Shown here one piece after another: positions 1 through 10,033 of a stretch of 64,000 bases of DNA. The first letter of the stretch is position 1; the number at the start of each line of letters is the position of its first letter. The notes beneath the pieces were generated by a model, which did not search any database, was not told the DNA's origin, and saw only the letters and a list, made by a program, of their open reading frames with translations. The position numbers were made by a program, and so were the translations under genes. This DNA is from DASRDU01 sp046331565 (lineage in GTDB: Bacteria > Acidobacteriota > Blastocatellia > RBC074), in contig JAXLQP010000001.1 of assembly GCA_046331565.1 (NCBI GenBank), positions 620,001-684,000 of the forward strand, read 5' to 3'.

Positions 1-771
<771 letters not shown>

Positions 772-776
772 TTTTC

Positions 777-850
777 TTCCACGAAGCCACACGAAGATTC
801 ACGAAGAAAGACAGACAACTCAGTGTGAAATTCTGCGTGGTTTCGTGGAA
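777..850. repeat. Hairpin of the CCACGAAG family, left arm of the GxxExxY cassette
   Basis: Bases 777-802 pair imperfectly (20 of 26) with 825-850, giving a hairpin with a 22-nt loop. Bases 779-806 are also an exact 28-nt inverted match to 1286-1313 beyond the next gene. The unit ACGAAG recurs about every 10 nt. A compact relative lies at 55835-55913. The hairpin ends 18 bp before the GxxExxY start codon, so it lies in that gene's leader. Confidence 0.85.
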
Positions 851-868
851 AGTAACTGGAGGTGTGAG

Positions 869-1258
869 ATGGGGCAGGAAGAAAAAGAGTTGATCCTGAA
901 GGATGAAGTTTATGCCATCATCGGCGCCGCCATGGAAGTTCACAGCGAGCTTGGGCATGGTTTTCTGGAAGCTGTCTATTACGCGGCTCTGAAGGTTGAG
1001 TTGTTGAATCGGAAAACTCCTTTTGAGTCTGAGAAGCCACTGCCAGTTCACTGCAAAGGCCAGAAACTTCCAACCGAATACAAGGCTGATCTGATCTGCT
1101 ACGGGCAAATTATTGTTGAGCTGAAAGCTCCGGACAGACTGTCGAGCAAAGAGGAATCTCAGGTGCTGAATTACCTCAAAGCCACCGGCTTCCGTGTCGG
1201 AGTGCTGATCAACTTCGGCAGTCGCGGCAGACTTGAATGGAAACGACTTGTTAATTGA
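869..1258 (+). CDS. GxxExxY protein (PDDEXK_3 family, PD-(D/E)XK nuclease fold)
   Basis: This 129-residue protein carries the family signature G31-x2-E34-x2-Y37. It is followed by D74 and E84-L-K86, which fit the catalytic D...(D/E)xK of PD-(D/E)XK nucleases, and by Q98-x3-Y102-L, matching the later conserved motif. The family is widespread and often multicopy, but its function is not established; nuclease activity is predicted from fold alone. The start at 869 is chosen because GGAGGTGTGAG lies directly upstream. A longer in-frame extension to 749 would run through the hairpin and the end of the preceding gene. All predicted active-site residues are intact. The bracketing inverted repeats are the notable context. 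Confidence 0.9.
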   Translation: MGQEEKELILKDEVYAIIGAAMEVHSELGHGFLEAVYYAALKVELLNRKTPFESEKPLPVHCKGQKLPTEYKADLICYGQIIVELKAPDRLSSKEESQVLNYLKATGFRVGVLINFGSRGRLEWKRLVN

Positions 1259-1285
1259 AACATTACACGAACCCGCCTGATCTTA

Positions 1286-1313
1286 CTTCGTGAATCTTCG
1301 TGTGGCTTCGTGG
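1286..1313. repeat. Right arm of the CCACGAAG inverted repeat
   Basis: This is the exact reverse complement of 779-806. It carries CTTCGTGTGGCTTCGTGG at its right end and is followed by GAGGAAAT. It does not form a complete hairpin on its own, unlike the left copy. It ends 21 bp before the dihydropyrimidinase start codon, so it may form part of that gene's leader. Confidence 0.85.
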
Positions 1314-1334
1314 AGGAAATGATCGGAGAGAACA

Positions 1335-2720
<1,386 letters not shown>

Positions 2721-2880
2721 ACTGCCTGACCGATGAAATGTCGGTTCCGAACAAATGCTTCCCTGTGAAGTCACACGAAGTAAACACAAAGAATCGGCAG
2801 AGGTGTTTGCTTTCTGACAAAGGCGTTCCAACTTGCCTGATTAAAATATTTATCAACCCCAAATGCGAAGGTAAAAAGGT

Positions 2881-4470
2881 ATGATCGGTAATCCTCTCAA
2901 GATCAAAGAACTTATTTCGGAAATGAATCAGGGCAGCATTCGCATCCCGGAAATTCAGCGCGGTTACGTCTGGAAACGATCACAGATTGCAAAGCTGATG
3001 GATTCCATTTATCGGGGGTTCCCTACAGGCTCAATTCTTCTTTGGGACACAAAGCAGGAAATTATTTTCAAAGACATGAAAACCAATCTCGGTCGAAATG
3101 TCCGCCCTGATTTTGTTCCAAAGATTGTGCTGGATGGGCAACAGCGCCTGACTTCTCTGGGGCGGGTTTTCGATATTACAACACCAAAGCAGGATCATAT
3201 TTTATTCAATGTTATCAGTGAGATTTTCGAACCATATTCGCCGCGTAATTCGGCTGACCCATGCTGGCTGGATGTAACACAGTTATTAACCGAAGAATTG
3301 ACAGAACTGGATGTTTTGTATGGCCTCAAGGATGCATGTGTAATAGTCGCAGATGATCGTGAAGCGGAGCGGGAAATCCATAAGAGATTGAAGAATCTTT
3401 CTGCTATCCGCGAGTATCAATATCCGGTCGAAATCGTGCGAGAGGATGATCTGGAAATCGTAACTGAAGTTTTCATTCGTGTGAACTCAGGGGGAACTAG
3501 GCTTCGCGAAGCGGAGTTGGCATTGGCACGTCTGGCGTGGAAATTGCCGGGCAGTATTGTTGGGCCATTTGAGCAGATGGAAGATGCCTGTGAAGAACGT
3601 GGTTTCGATCTGGATACGCGCTTTCTGATGCGTTCGCTCATTTCAACTGCCACAAGGCAAAGTCGCTTTCGTGATCTCAAGGCGTTCTGGGAGCGACCGG
3701 TAGAAGAAATTGAGCGCGCTTGGAAGAAAACGGAAAAAGGATTGCGGCTGGCGCTGGATTTCGTTGAGGGCAATATTGGCATCCCTGGTTCAGAATTTCT
3801 GCCTTCACAATTTAGTCTGATCCCTTTGACCATAGTGTTTTCTGAGCGGCAACAGCTTTCAGGAGATGAAGAGCGGATATTACGGCGCTGGTTCCTGCTT
3901 GCAAATTCATTCTCTCGTTACGTTGGTACATCTGAAACTACGTTGAATCAGGATTTATCTGTTCTCGGAATAAATTGTGAAAATATTGAGGGACTTCTGG
4001 AACTGACTTTGCGTGACCTTCGCAGCAAACCGAAAATCAGTAGCCAGGACTTGGAACGATCCGGTATGAGCAGCCCGTTCTTTCCGCTGGCCTGGCTTGC
4101 TGTGGTACGCAATGACGCCAGGGATTGGTTCAAAGGGATCAAAATCCGCAACGACTCTTTCGCTGAGGATCAGAACATTGAGTATCACCATATCTTCCCG
4201 AAAAAACACCTGAATGCGCGCGGTGTAGACCGATACACGCGCGATGAAATTGCCAATATTGCCTTTCTGGGGCAGAAAGCAAATCGTCGTATTCTTGCGC
4301 GCAACCCCGCTGACTATCTGACAGAAATCGCCGTCCACGATCCATCACGGCTGGAAGCGCAATTTGTTCCAATGGATCGTAATCTTTGGGAGCTTGATCG
4401 GTACGAAGATTTTCTGACGGCGCGCCGTCAATTGTTAGCAGATGCGATGAACGAACTATTAGGGGAGTAA
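2881..4470 (+). CDS. DUF262 + DUF1524 (GmrSD-like) protein
   Basis: The 529-residue protein joins an N-terminal DUF262 domain to a C-terminal HNH-type DUF1524 domain. The N-terminus shows IPEIQRGYVW (22-31) and DGQQR (85-89), the ParB/Srx-like nucleotide-binding motif of GmrS. The C-terminus has YHHIFPKKHL at about 435-444 followed by a conserved asparagine region, the GmrD-type nuclease motif. In E. coli CT596, GmrSD is an NTP-dependent type IV enzyme that cuts glucosylated hydroxymethylcytosine DNA; many relatives act in phage defence. This copy is shorter than many single-chain GmrSD proteins, so its target is unknown. The start ATG at 2881 follows AAGGTAAAAAGGT. A DUF5678 gene begins 3 bp after the stop. 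AT content is visibly higher than in the neighbours, which hints at acquisition. Confidence 0.88.
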   Translation: MIGNPLKIKELISEMNQGSIRIPEIQRGYVWKRSQIAKLMDSIYRGFPTGSILLWDTKQEIIFKDMKTNLGRNVRPDFVPKIVLDGQQRLTSLGRVFDITTPKQDHILFNVISEIFEPYSPRNSADPCWLDVTQLLTEELTELDVLYGLKDACVIVADDREAEREIHKRLKNLSAIREYQYPVEIVREDDLEIVTEVFIRVNSGGTRLREAELALARLAWKLPGSIVGPFEQMEDACEERGFDLDTRFLMRSLISTATRQSRFRDLKAFWERPVEEIERAWKKTEKGLRLALDFVEGNIGIPGSEFLPSQFSLIPLTIVFSERQQLSGDEERILRRWFLLANSFSRYVGTSETTLNQDLSVLGINCENIEGLLELTLRDLRSKPKISSQDLERSGMSSPFFPLAWLAVVRNDARDWFKGIKIRNDSFAEDQNIEYHHIFPKKHLNARGVDRYTRDEIANIAFLGQKANRRILARNPADYLTEIAVHDPSRLEAQFVPMDRNLWELDRYEDFLTARRQLLADAMNELLGE

Positions 4471-4473
4471 GCG

Positions 4474-4824
4474 ATGTCACAAGTCACATACGAACAGGTC
4501 TTGTCGCAGGTCAGGGCCTTGCCGCCGGAAGATGTGGCAAAGTTACGCGAGTTTCTCAATGCGCAGAATGAGCAGGACGCGATCATCGAAAATTCCCGAT
4601 CATCAGTGCGCAGAGTCGTCATGCACGACTATACAGCCGAGCGACGATGGTTGAGCGAGCATGCTGATGAATATGCCGGGCAATGGGTGGCGCTCAAAGG
4701 CGATCATCTCGTCAGCAGCGGCCCAAACCTCAGGGAAGTGTACGAGGCAGCCAGAATGGCAGGCCATCCCGATGCATTGCTGGAGCAGGTGGAAGCAGGC
4801 GATGCGGCACCTTTTATTTTCTGA
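4474..4824 (+). CDS. DUF5678-domain small protein
   Basis: This 116-residue soluble protein has a helical N-terminus rich in charged residues. A C-terminal segment, YAGQWVALKGDHLVSSG (about 68-84) and the helix after it, matches the pattern of DUF5678 proteins (GxWVAxxGDxxxxxG...V...A...G). Function is unknown; such domains often occur in small genes next to toxin or peptidase genes. It starts 3 bp after the DUF262 stop, with AGGGGAG as ribosome-binding site, so the two are surely co-transcribed. Its N-terminal half (TYEQVLSQVRALPPEDVAKL) resembles the short helical region found in antitoxin-like proteins. That makes it a candidate accessory or immunity partner of the GmrSD-like protein, which is only an inference. 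Confidence 0.75.
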   Translation: MSQVTYEQVLSQVRALPPEDVAKLREFLNAQNEQDAIIENSRSSVRRVVMHDYTAERRWLSEHADEYAGQWVALKGDHLVSSGPNLREVYEAARMAGHPDALLEQVEAGDAAPFIF

Positions 4825-4938
4825 CCAGGCCATATCAACTCACTTTCAGCATTCGTGAGCCATACGATTCGCAGAGCGCTGATATCAGGGTGGAAGTAGA
4901 GAACAAAGCTTTCGCCTGATTTCGGTGGAAAGGAGCAG

Positions 4939-6387
4939 ATGAACAAACCAATAATGATCGTGATGATTTTGCTGATGTCGCTGCTGACAGGCGCGGCGGC
5001 GCAGGAGAAAGAAACTGTCATGCCAAATATTGCTGGCGACTGGTCGGGTGTGCTGGATGTGGGCGCGGCGAAGCTGACGCTGGTGCTGCACGTCACGGCT
5101 GAGGCAGCGGGCGGCCTGAAAGCAACCCTTGACAGCCCCGATCAGGGAGCCAGTGGCATTCCGGTTGACGCTGTTACCTTTCAGGACGGGACGCTGAAAT
5201 TTGAAATGAAGAGGCTGATGGCCACGTTTGAAGGCGTCCTTAACAAAGAGGGAACTGAAATCTCAGGCAAATTCTCGCAGGGCGGAGCGTCTTTTCCGCT
5301 GGCGCTCAAACGCGGCGTCAAACCTAAGGAAGCTCCGAAGCGGCCACAGGAACCAAAGCCGCCTTACCCGTACCGCGCAGAGGAAGTCAGCTACGCCAAC
5401 CCGAATGCGCCCGGCGTGACGCTGGCCGGAACGCTGACGCTGCCCGACGGGGCCGGGCCGTTTCCTGCCGTGCTGCTGATTACCGGTTCAGGCCCGCAGG
5501 ATCGCAATGAATCGCTGCTTGGTCACAAACCGTTTCTGGTGCTGGCCGATCACCTGACGCGGCAGGGCATTGCGGTGCTGCGCGTGGATGATCGCGGCAT
5601 CGGCAAATCAACCGGCAGATTCGTGCTCGCCACCAGCCAGGATTTTGCCAGTGATGCGCTGGCCGGAGTCGAATTTCTGAAAGCCCACAAACAGATCAAC
5701 CCGCATCAGATCGGTCTGATCGGGCACAGCGAAGGCGGCCTGATTGCGCCGCTGGTGGCGACGAAATCAAAGGATGTGGCCTTTATTGTGCTGATGGCCG
5801 GGCCGGGCGTGACCGGCGAAGAGATTCTGTATGAGCAGGGCACATTGCTGGCGCGGGCCGCTGGCGCGCCGGAACAGTCAGTGACCGATAATCGCAAACT
5901 TCAGGCTGAAATGTTCGCCATTGTGAAGGCCGAAAAAGATCCGGCAGTGGCTGAGCAAAAGCTGAAGGAAGTGATGACCCGGCGACTGGCTGAACTGCCT
6001 GAAGCGCAAAGAAAACAGGCCGAAGCTTCACCGGCAGCGATGGACGCGCAGATCAAACAGGTCAATTCGCCCTGGTTTCGTTACTTTCTGACTTACGATC
6101 CGCGCCCCGCGCTCAGAGAAATCAAAGTGCCGGTGCTGGCGCTCAATGGTGCACTTGACTTGCAGGTTCCGCCAAAACAAAACCTGCCCGAAATCGAAAA
6201 GGCTCTGAAAGCCGCTGGCAATCGTGATTACCGCATTGTTGAGTTGCCAAAGCTCAATCACCTGTTTCAGACCGCGCAGACCGGAGGCTTTGCCGAATAT
6301 GAAAAGATCGAAGAGACAATCTCTCCGTCAGCTCTGAATGCAATGTCGGAATGGATTCTGGCGAGGACGGCGAAGGCGAGGAAATAA
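4939..6387 (+). CDS. Exported alpha/beta hydrolase (prolyl-oligopeptidase/dienelactone-hydrolase type)
   Basis: The 482-residue protein has an N-terminal signal peptide (hydrophobic residues 5-20, likely cut after GAAAQ). A beta-rich domain of about 110 residues follows, then a proline-rich linker, then an alpha/beta hydrolase domain from about 150. The nucleophile S264 lies in GHSEGG; the probable acid is in NGALDLQVPP and the histidine in KLNHLF near the C-terminus. It probably acts in the periplasm or outside the cell as an esterase or peptidase, but the substrate cannot be read from sequence. The start is supported by AAAGGAG at 4930-4936. The gene ends 10 bp before a large hairpin that separates it from the convergent leuD. 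Confidence 0.85.
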   Translation: MNKPIMIVMILLMSLLTGAAAQEKETVMPNIAGDWSGVLDVGAAKLTLVLHVTAEAAGGLKATLDSPDQGASGIPVDAVTFQDGTLKFEMKRLMATFEGVLNKEGTEISGKFSQGGASFPLALKRGVKPKEAPKRPQEPKPPYPYRAEEVSYANPNAPGVTLAGTLTLPDGAGPFPAVLLITGSGPQDRNESLLGHKPFLVLADHLTRQGIAVLRVDDRGIGKSTGRFVLATSQDFASDALAGVEFLKAHKQINPHQIGLIGHSEGGLIAPLVATKSKDVAFIVLMAGPGVTGEEILYEQGTLLARAAGAPEQSVTDNRKLQAEMFAIVKAEKDPAVAEQKLKEVMTRRLAELPEAQRKQAEASPAAMDAQIKQVNSPWFRYFLTYDPRPALREIKVPVLALNGALDLQVPPKQNLPEIEKALKAAGNRDYRIVELPKLNHLFQTAQTGGFAEYEKIEETISPSALNAMSEWILARTAKARK

Positions 6388-6397
6388 AAGAGAAACT

Positions 6398-6506
6398 CAG
6401 CCACGACCTGGCACGAATTCACGAAAACCGCTCCCTGACGGTCGCGGTACTGTACCGCGCGCGTGAGCAGGCGGTTTTCATGAACATTCGTACCGGGTCG
6501 TGGCTG
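6398..6506. repeat. Long hairpin between convergent genes
   Basis: Arm 6398-6431 pairs imperfectly with 6471-6506; both begin or end with the CAGCCACGACC theme. A second smaller stem (GCGGTAC/GTACCGC) lies inside the loop. It fills almost the whole gap between the hydrolase stop (6387) and the leuD stop (6509), so it could act as a bidirectional transcription terminator. It lacks a clear T-tract. The outer ACGAATTCACGAAAA motif resembles the CCACGAAG family. Confidence 0.8.
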
Positions 6507-6508
6507 TT

Positions 6509-7105
6509 TTATCTGAATGTCACGCGGCGCGATTCATAGGCTGCAATCTGCGTTTCGTACTGCAGCGTCAGCCCGATGTCATCAAGACCTTTGAGCAGGC
6601 AGTCACGCCGGAACGGGTCAACTTCAAAACTGAGCTGCAAACCGCTCGCATCGCTGATGGTCTGCTGCGCCAGATCAATCGTCAGTTGATAACCTTCCTG
6701 CGCGCGCGTGCGCTCGAACAGTTCATCAACCTGCGCCTCGCTGAGACGAACCGGCAGCATGCCGTTCTTGAAGCAGTTATTGAAAAAGATGTCAGCGAAC
6801 GACGGCGCAATGATGACGCGAAAGCCGTAATCATTGAGCGCCCAGGGCGCATGCTCACGCGACGACCCGCAGCCGAAATTGGCTCGCGCCAGCAGAATGC
6901 TCGCCCCCGCAAAACGCGGCTGATTCAGTTCAAAATCAGGATTGAGCGACCCGTCCGCCCTGAACCGCCAGTCATAAAACAGCGCATCATCAAACCCCGT
7001 GCGGCTGATTCGTTTCAGAAACTGTTTGGGAATGATCTGATCGGTATCCACATTGACCCGATCAAGCGTCGCCACGATGCCGGTATGAGTAGTGAAAGGA
7101 TTCAT
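6509..7105 (-). CDS. leuD: 3-isopropylmalate dehydratase small subunit
   Basis: LeuD forms the swivelling small subunit of isopropylmalate isomerase, which converts 2-isopropylmalate to 3-isopropylmalate in leucine synthesis. At 198 residues it has the length of bacterial LeuD. It carries the family motifs DQIIPKQFLK near the N-terminus and FGCGSSREHAPWAL in the middle, which bind substrate. It lies downstream of leuC on the same strand, but 109 bp of hairpin repeat separate them where the two are often only a few bases apart. The start at 7105 is followed by typical LeuD sequence (FTTHTGIVATLDRVNVDTD). Confidence 0.96.
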   Translation of the reverse strand: MNPFTTHTGIVATLDRVNVDTDQIIPKQFLKRISRTGFDDALFYDWRFRADGSLNPDFELNQPRFAGASILLARANFGCGSSREHAPWALNDYGFRVIIAPSFADIFFNNCFKNGMLPVRLSEAQVDELFERTRAQEGYQLTIDLAQQTISDASGLQLSFEVDPFRRDCLLKGLDDIGLTLQYETQIAAYESRRVTFR

Positions 7106-7110
7106 GATCG

Positions 7111-7213
7111 CAGATTTGAGATTTGAGATTGCAGATTGCAGCGGCGTGAAAGCGCAGAGAAAGCAGATGGTCTGAATTCAATCTGCAATCTCAAATCCGC
7201 AATCTGCAATCTG
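7111..7213. repeat. Hairpin repeat inside the leuC-leuD operon
   Basis: Bases 7120-7138 pair perfectly (19 nt) with 7179-7197, and imperfect pairing extends outward on both sides. The theme is GATTTGAGATTGCAGATT. The repeat occupies essentially the whole gap between the leuC stop and the leuD start. A GATTTGA tandem at 18088-18115 belongs to the same style of repeat. Confidence 0.85.
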
Positions 7214-7214
7214 C

Positions 7215-8615
7215 TCAGTTCCAGTTTCGGACATCCACAAAATGCCCGGCGATGGCGGCGGCGGCGGCCATTTGCGGGCTGACCAGGTGTGTGCGGCCAC
7301 CGGCTCCCTGGCGGCCCTCGAAATTGCGGTTTGAAGTCGAAGCGCAACGCTCGCCCGGTTGCAGCACATCAGGATTCATCGCCAGACACATACTGCAACC
7401 CGATTCGCGCCAGTCGAACCCGGCTTCACGAAAGATTTTGTCCAGCCCTTCCTGCTCGGCCTGCAACTTGATCGCCTGCGAACCAGGCACCACCATCGCA
7501 TTGACGTGCGAAGCGACCTTGTGACCTTTGGCAATTGAAGCCGCCGCGCGCAGGTCTTCAATCCGCGAGTTGGTGCAGGAGCCGATAAAGACGCGGTCAA
7601 TTCTGACTTCGCTGATCGGCGTTCCGGCTTCGAGGCCCATGTATTCAAGCGCGCGCCGCACGGCCTTGCGCGAATTTTCATCGGGCATCTGATCGGGACT
7701 CGGAACCTGTCCGGTGACATCAACCACCATCCCCGGACTCGTCCCCCACGAAACCTGCGGTTCGAGTTGTGCGGCGTCAATCGTCAGTTCGCGGTCAAAG
7801 GTTGCGCCGTCTTCGGTCGGCAGCGTCTTCCAGTAAGCGACCGCATCCTGAAAGGCCTGTCCCTGCGGCGCAAATTCGCGGCCTTCGATGTAATTGAAAG
7901 TGGTTTCATCCGGCGCAATCAGCCCGGCGCGCGCGCCCGCTTCAATGGACATATTGCACACCGTCATCCGTTCTTCCATCGTCAGGTTGCGAATCGCTTC
8001 GCCCGCGTATTCGATGACGTAACCCGTCGCGCCGTCAGTCCCGATGGTGCGAATGATGTAGAGAATAATGTCCTTGGCCGTGACGCCCGGCGCGAGCCTG
8101 CCGTTGACGGTGATGCGAAAGTTTTTCGGCTTCTGCTGCTGCAGGGTCTGCGTCGCCAGCACGTGCTCGACCTCGCTCGTGCCAATGCCGAAGGCGAGCG
8201 AACCGAACGCGCCGTGCGTGGCCGTATGGCTGTCGCCGCAGACAATCGTCATTCCCGGCAGCGTCAGGCCAAGTTCAGGCCCGATGACGTGCACGATGCC
8301 CTGCTTCGGGCTGTCGAGGCCGTAAAGCGTCAGGTCGAAATCGCGGCAGTTTTTTTCGAGCGTTTCGACCTGGGCTTTTGACACCGGGTCGGTGATCGGC
8401 AGCGAGCGGCTCCAGGTCGGCACGTTGTGATCAGCCGTGCAGACGGTCAGATCGGGCCGCCGCACATTGCGCCCGTTGAGGCGCAAACCGTCAAAAGCCT
8501 GCGGGCTGGTGACTTCGTGAACGAGATGCAGATCAATGTAAAGAATCGCGGGCTGGCCCGCTTCGTGATGGACGACGTGGCTCTCCCAGATTTTATCGAA
8601 CAGAGTCTTTGGCAT
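7215..8615 (-). CDS. leuC: 3-isopropylmalate dehydratase large subunit
   Basis: LeuC is the aconitase-type catalytic subunit of isopropylmalate isomerase and binds a [4Fe-4S] cluster. The three cluster cysteines are present: C347 in FIGSCTNSR, and C407 and C410 in SGCSMC. Their positions match those in well-studied LeuC proteins. The 466-residue length is standard. The start is supported by GAAGGAAG just upstream on the minus strand. LeuD follows in the same direction. No leucine-responsive attenuator or T-box was recognised in the 128 bp before the gene, so its regulation cannot be read from the sequence. Confidence 0.97.
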   Translation of the reverse strand: MPKTLFDKIWESHVVHHEAGQPAILYIDLHLVHEVTSPQAFDGLRLNGRNVRRPDLTVCTADHNVPTWSRSLPITDPVSKAQVETLEKNCRDFDLTLYGLDSPKQGIVHVIGPELGLTLPGMTIVCGDSHTATHGAFGSLAFGIGTSEVEHVLATQTLQQQKPKNFRITVNGRLAPGVTAKDIILYIIRTIGTDGATGYVIEYAGEAIRNLTMEERMTVCNMSIEAGARAGLIAPDETTFNYIEGREFAPQGQAFQDAVAYWKTLPTEDGATFDRELTIDAAQLEPQVSWGTSPGMVVDVTGQVPSPDQMPDENSRKAVRRALEYMGLEAGTPISEVRIDRVFIGSCTNSRIEDLRAAASIAKGHKVASHVNAMVVPGSQAIKLQAEQEGLDKIFREAGFDWRESGCSMCLAMNPDVLQPGERCASTSNRNFEGRQGAGGRTHLVSPQMAAAAAIAGHFVDVRNWN

Positions 8616-8743
8616 GGCGCTTCCTTCGCTGGTGATTTTGTCAGCCGATCAGCGCTGACAGTGAGGCAGGATACGCAGGTGCGGGCGATAAAATCAAATG
8701 AATAAAATTGTGGGAAACATAAGTAATCTTTATCGCGCCGGAC

Positions 8744-9577
8744 TCAGGGCAGAAGGGCGATGATGCGCGCCGGGCCGCCGGTGCCGCCTTTGATTTTCAT
8801 CGGCAGGGCAATCAGCGTAGCACCTTTGACCGGGAGCTTTTCGAGACTGGCGACGTTTTCCAGCCCGTAAATGTTCTGGCCGTACAAGACCTGATGCACG
8901 ATGAAATCCTTCGACTGGCCGTAATCAATGCTCGCAGTGTCAATGCCGATGCCGTCAGGCCTGCGCTGCGCGATCAGCTCAGCCGCTTCGCGCGAGATGC
9001 CGGGAAAGTGCAGGTTCGCGGTGTCGCCGGGTTTGTCCGAGCCGAGATATTTTTTCCTGTCCGGCCAGAACCGGCCCCAGCCGGTGTGAATCAGCACGAC
9101 CGAGCTTTCAGGAATGCGCCCGTTCGCCTTTTCCCAGGCTTCGATATCAGCGACCGAGAGCCGGTAATCAGCATCTTTCTCGCAGGCGGCAGCAATGTCT
9201 ATGACGACCGCAGGCGCGACCAGTTTTGACACTGGGATTTCATCGGCGGCGGCGCGGTCTTTGCCAAAATGCAGCGGCGCGTCAAGGTGCGTGCCGCCGT
9301 GTTCGCTGGCCGCGTAACGCGCAGCGGTGTACCAGTAACCGCCCGGCGAAATGCCCCACGATTCCTTTTCCCAGGTGAACGGTTTCGCCGTCGGCCAGTA
9401 GATCGTTTTGTCGTCAAAGCTGTAAGTCAGATCAACAAGTTTCGCTTCATTGATGGCCGCAGGCGCTGAATTGACCGCCGCCTGTGACGGCGCTGAAGTC
9501 GTCGAACAGGCCGCCGCCAGTCCGGCCAGCAGGATGATTGAAGCCAGCCGCGACAGTCCGGGAACAGTATTTTTCAT
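8744..9577 (-). CDS. Cyclase-family lipoprotein (kynurenine-formamidase-like metal hydrolase)
   Basis: The 277-residue protein starts with a lipoprotein signal (lipobox LAAAC, C24). It then shows the cyclase-family metal motif H93-G-G-T-H97-L-D99-A-P-L-H103. This fold includes bacterial kynurenine formamidase and isatin hydrolase, which cleave amide bonds using a divalent metal. A lipid-anchored form would act outside the cytoplasmic membrane, which is unusual for kynurenine formamidase itself, so the substrate is uncertain. GGGAGAA precedes the start. The gene stands alone between leuC and a repeat-rich intergenic region. Confidence 0.85.
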   Translation of the reverse strand: MKNTVPGLSRLASIILLAGLAAACSTTSAPSQAAVNSAPAAINEAKLVDLTYSFDDKTIYWPTAKPFTWEKESWGISPGGYWYTAARYAASEHGGTHLDAPLHFGKDRAAADEIPVSKLVAPAVVIDIAAACEKDADYRLSVADIEAWEKANGRIPESSVVLIHTGWGRFWPDRKKYLGSDKPGDTANLHFPGISREAAELIAQRRPDGIGIDTASIDYGQSKDFIVHQVLYGQNIYGLENVASLEKLPVKGATLIALPMKIKGGTGGPARIIALLP

Positions 9578-9660
9578 GGCATTCTCCCAGGTGATCAGAG
9601 GTTGTCCGGGTTCTCACCGAGTTCGCGCAATCGCGCTGCCAGTCTTTCAGCCCGCCGCAA

Positions 9661-9819
9661 CCCATCTTAGACCGGTTTGCAGTTTAGTGTACGGGAACCA
9701 TAAGTGTTGCGCGATTTGCCAAAATCGCGCGGCTCCTGCAAAGGGCCGCTGGTGAATGCCGCGCGATTTTGGCAAATCGCGCAACCCCCTTCCGTACACA
9801 CAAGTGCAAACCCATCTTA
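9661..9819. mobile_element. MITE-like palindromic element with direct-repeat ends
   Basis: A perfect 28-nt inverted repeat (9706-9733 with 9758-9785, core GCGCGATTTTGGCAAATCGC) sits inside a second, imperfect outer inverted pair: GTTTGCA...GTGTACGG near 9675-9696 and its complement near 9790-9809. The nonamer CCCATCTTA occurs directly repeated at 9661-9669 and 9811-9819, as a target-site duplication would. There is no coding capacity. The 426-bp gap between the cyclase gene and the sigma factor holds nothing else recognisable, apart from an AT-rich stretch at 9949-9962. Confidence 0.5.
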
Positions 9820-10033
9820 ATCTCCGGCTGATAATTCGGCAGTGCCTGTGACAGCCTTACCTCCGTGTGGATTAACGGAACGCGGCCAGTTTATGAGCGC
9901 CGCCGGACAGCGTCAATGTCGCAGCAGGCAGGACTTTCCCGCGCTGGTAAAATATTATTTTCTGCCTGTCCTTTGTTAATCGAATCAACCGGCGAGCGTT
10001 TTTATGAGCGGAGACGGAAAAAAGGAGGATCCC

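Larger units (their letters stand above)
779..1313 (+). mobile_element. Putative hairpin cassette: 28-nt inverted repeats enclosing a GxxExxY gene
   Basis: An exact 28-nt inverted pair (779-806 and 1286-1313) brackets only the GxxExxY gene at 869-1258. The cassette sits between two genes that look like a functional pyrimidine-catabolism pair, as if inserted there. No obvious target-site duplication was found outside the arms and no transposase is present, so calling it a mobile element is an inference. The same arms appear without a gene at 55835-55913, separated by only 21 nt. Alternatively, the gene simply acquired flanking repeats of a dispersed family. Confidence 0.4.

Noticed and set aside
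6500..7126. Plus-strand open frame of about 208 codons
   Set aside because: It lies exactly opposite leuD, which is unmistakable by motif, and begins in hairpin sequence.
9877..9902. Autoregulated ECF promoter before the sigma factor
   Set aside because: GGAAC is present, but the matching -10 element is poor and the distance to the start is long. It is mentioned only as a possibility in the gene entry.
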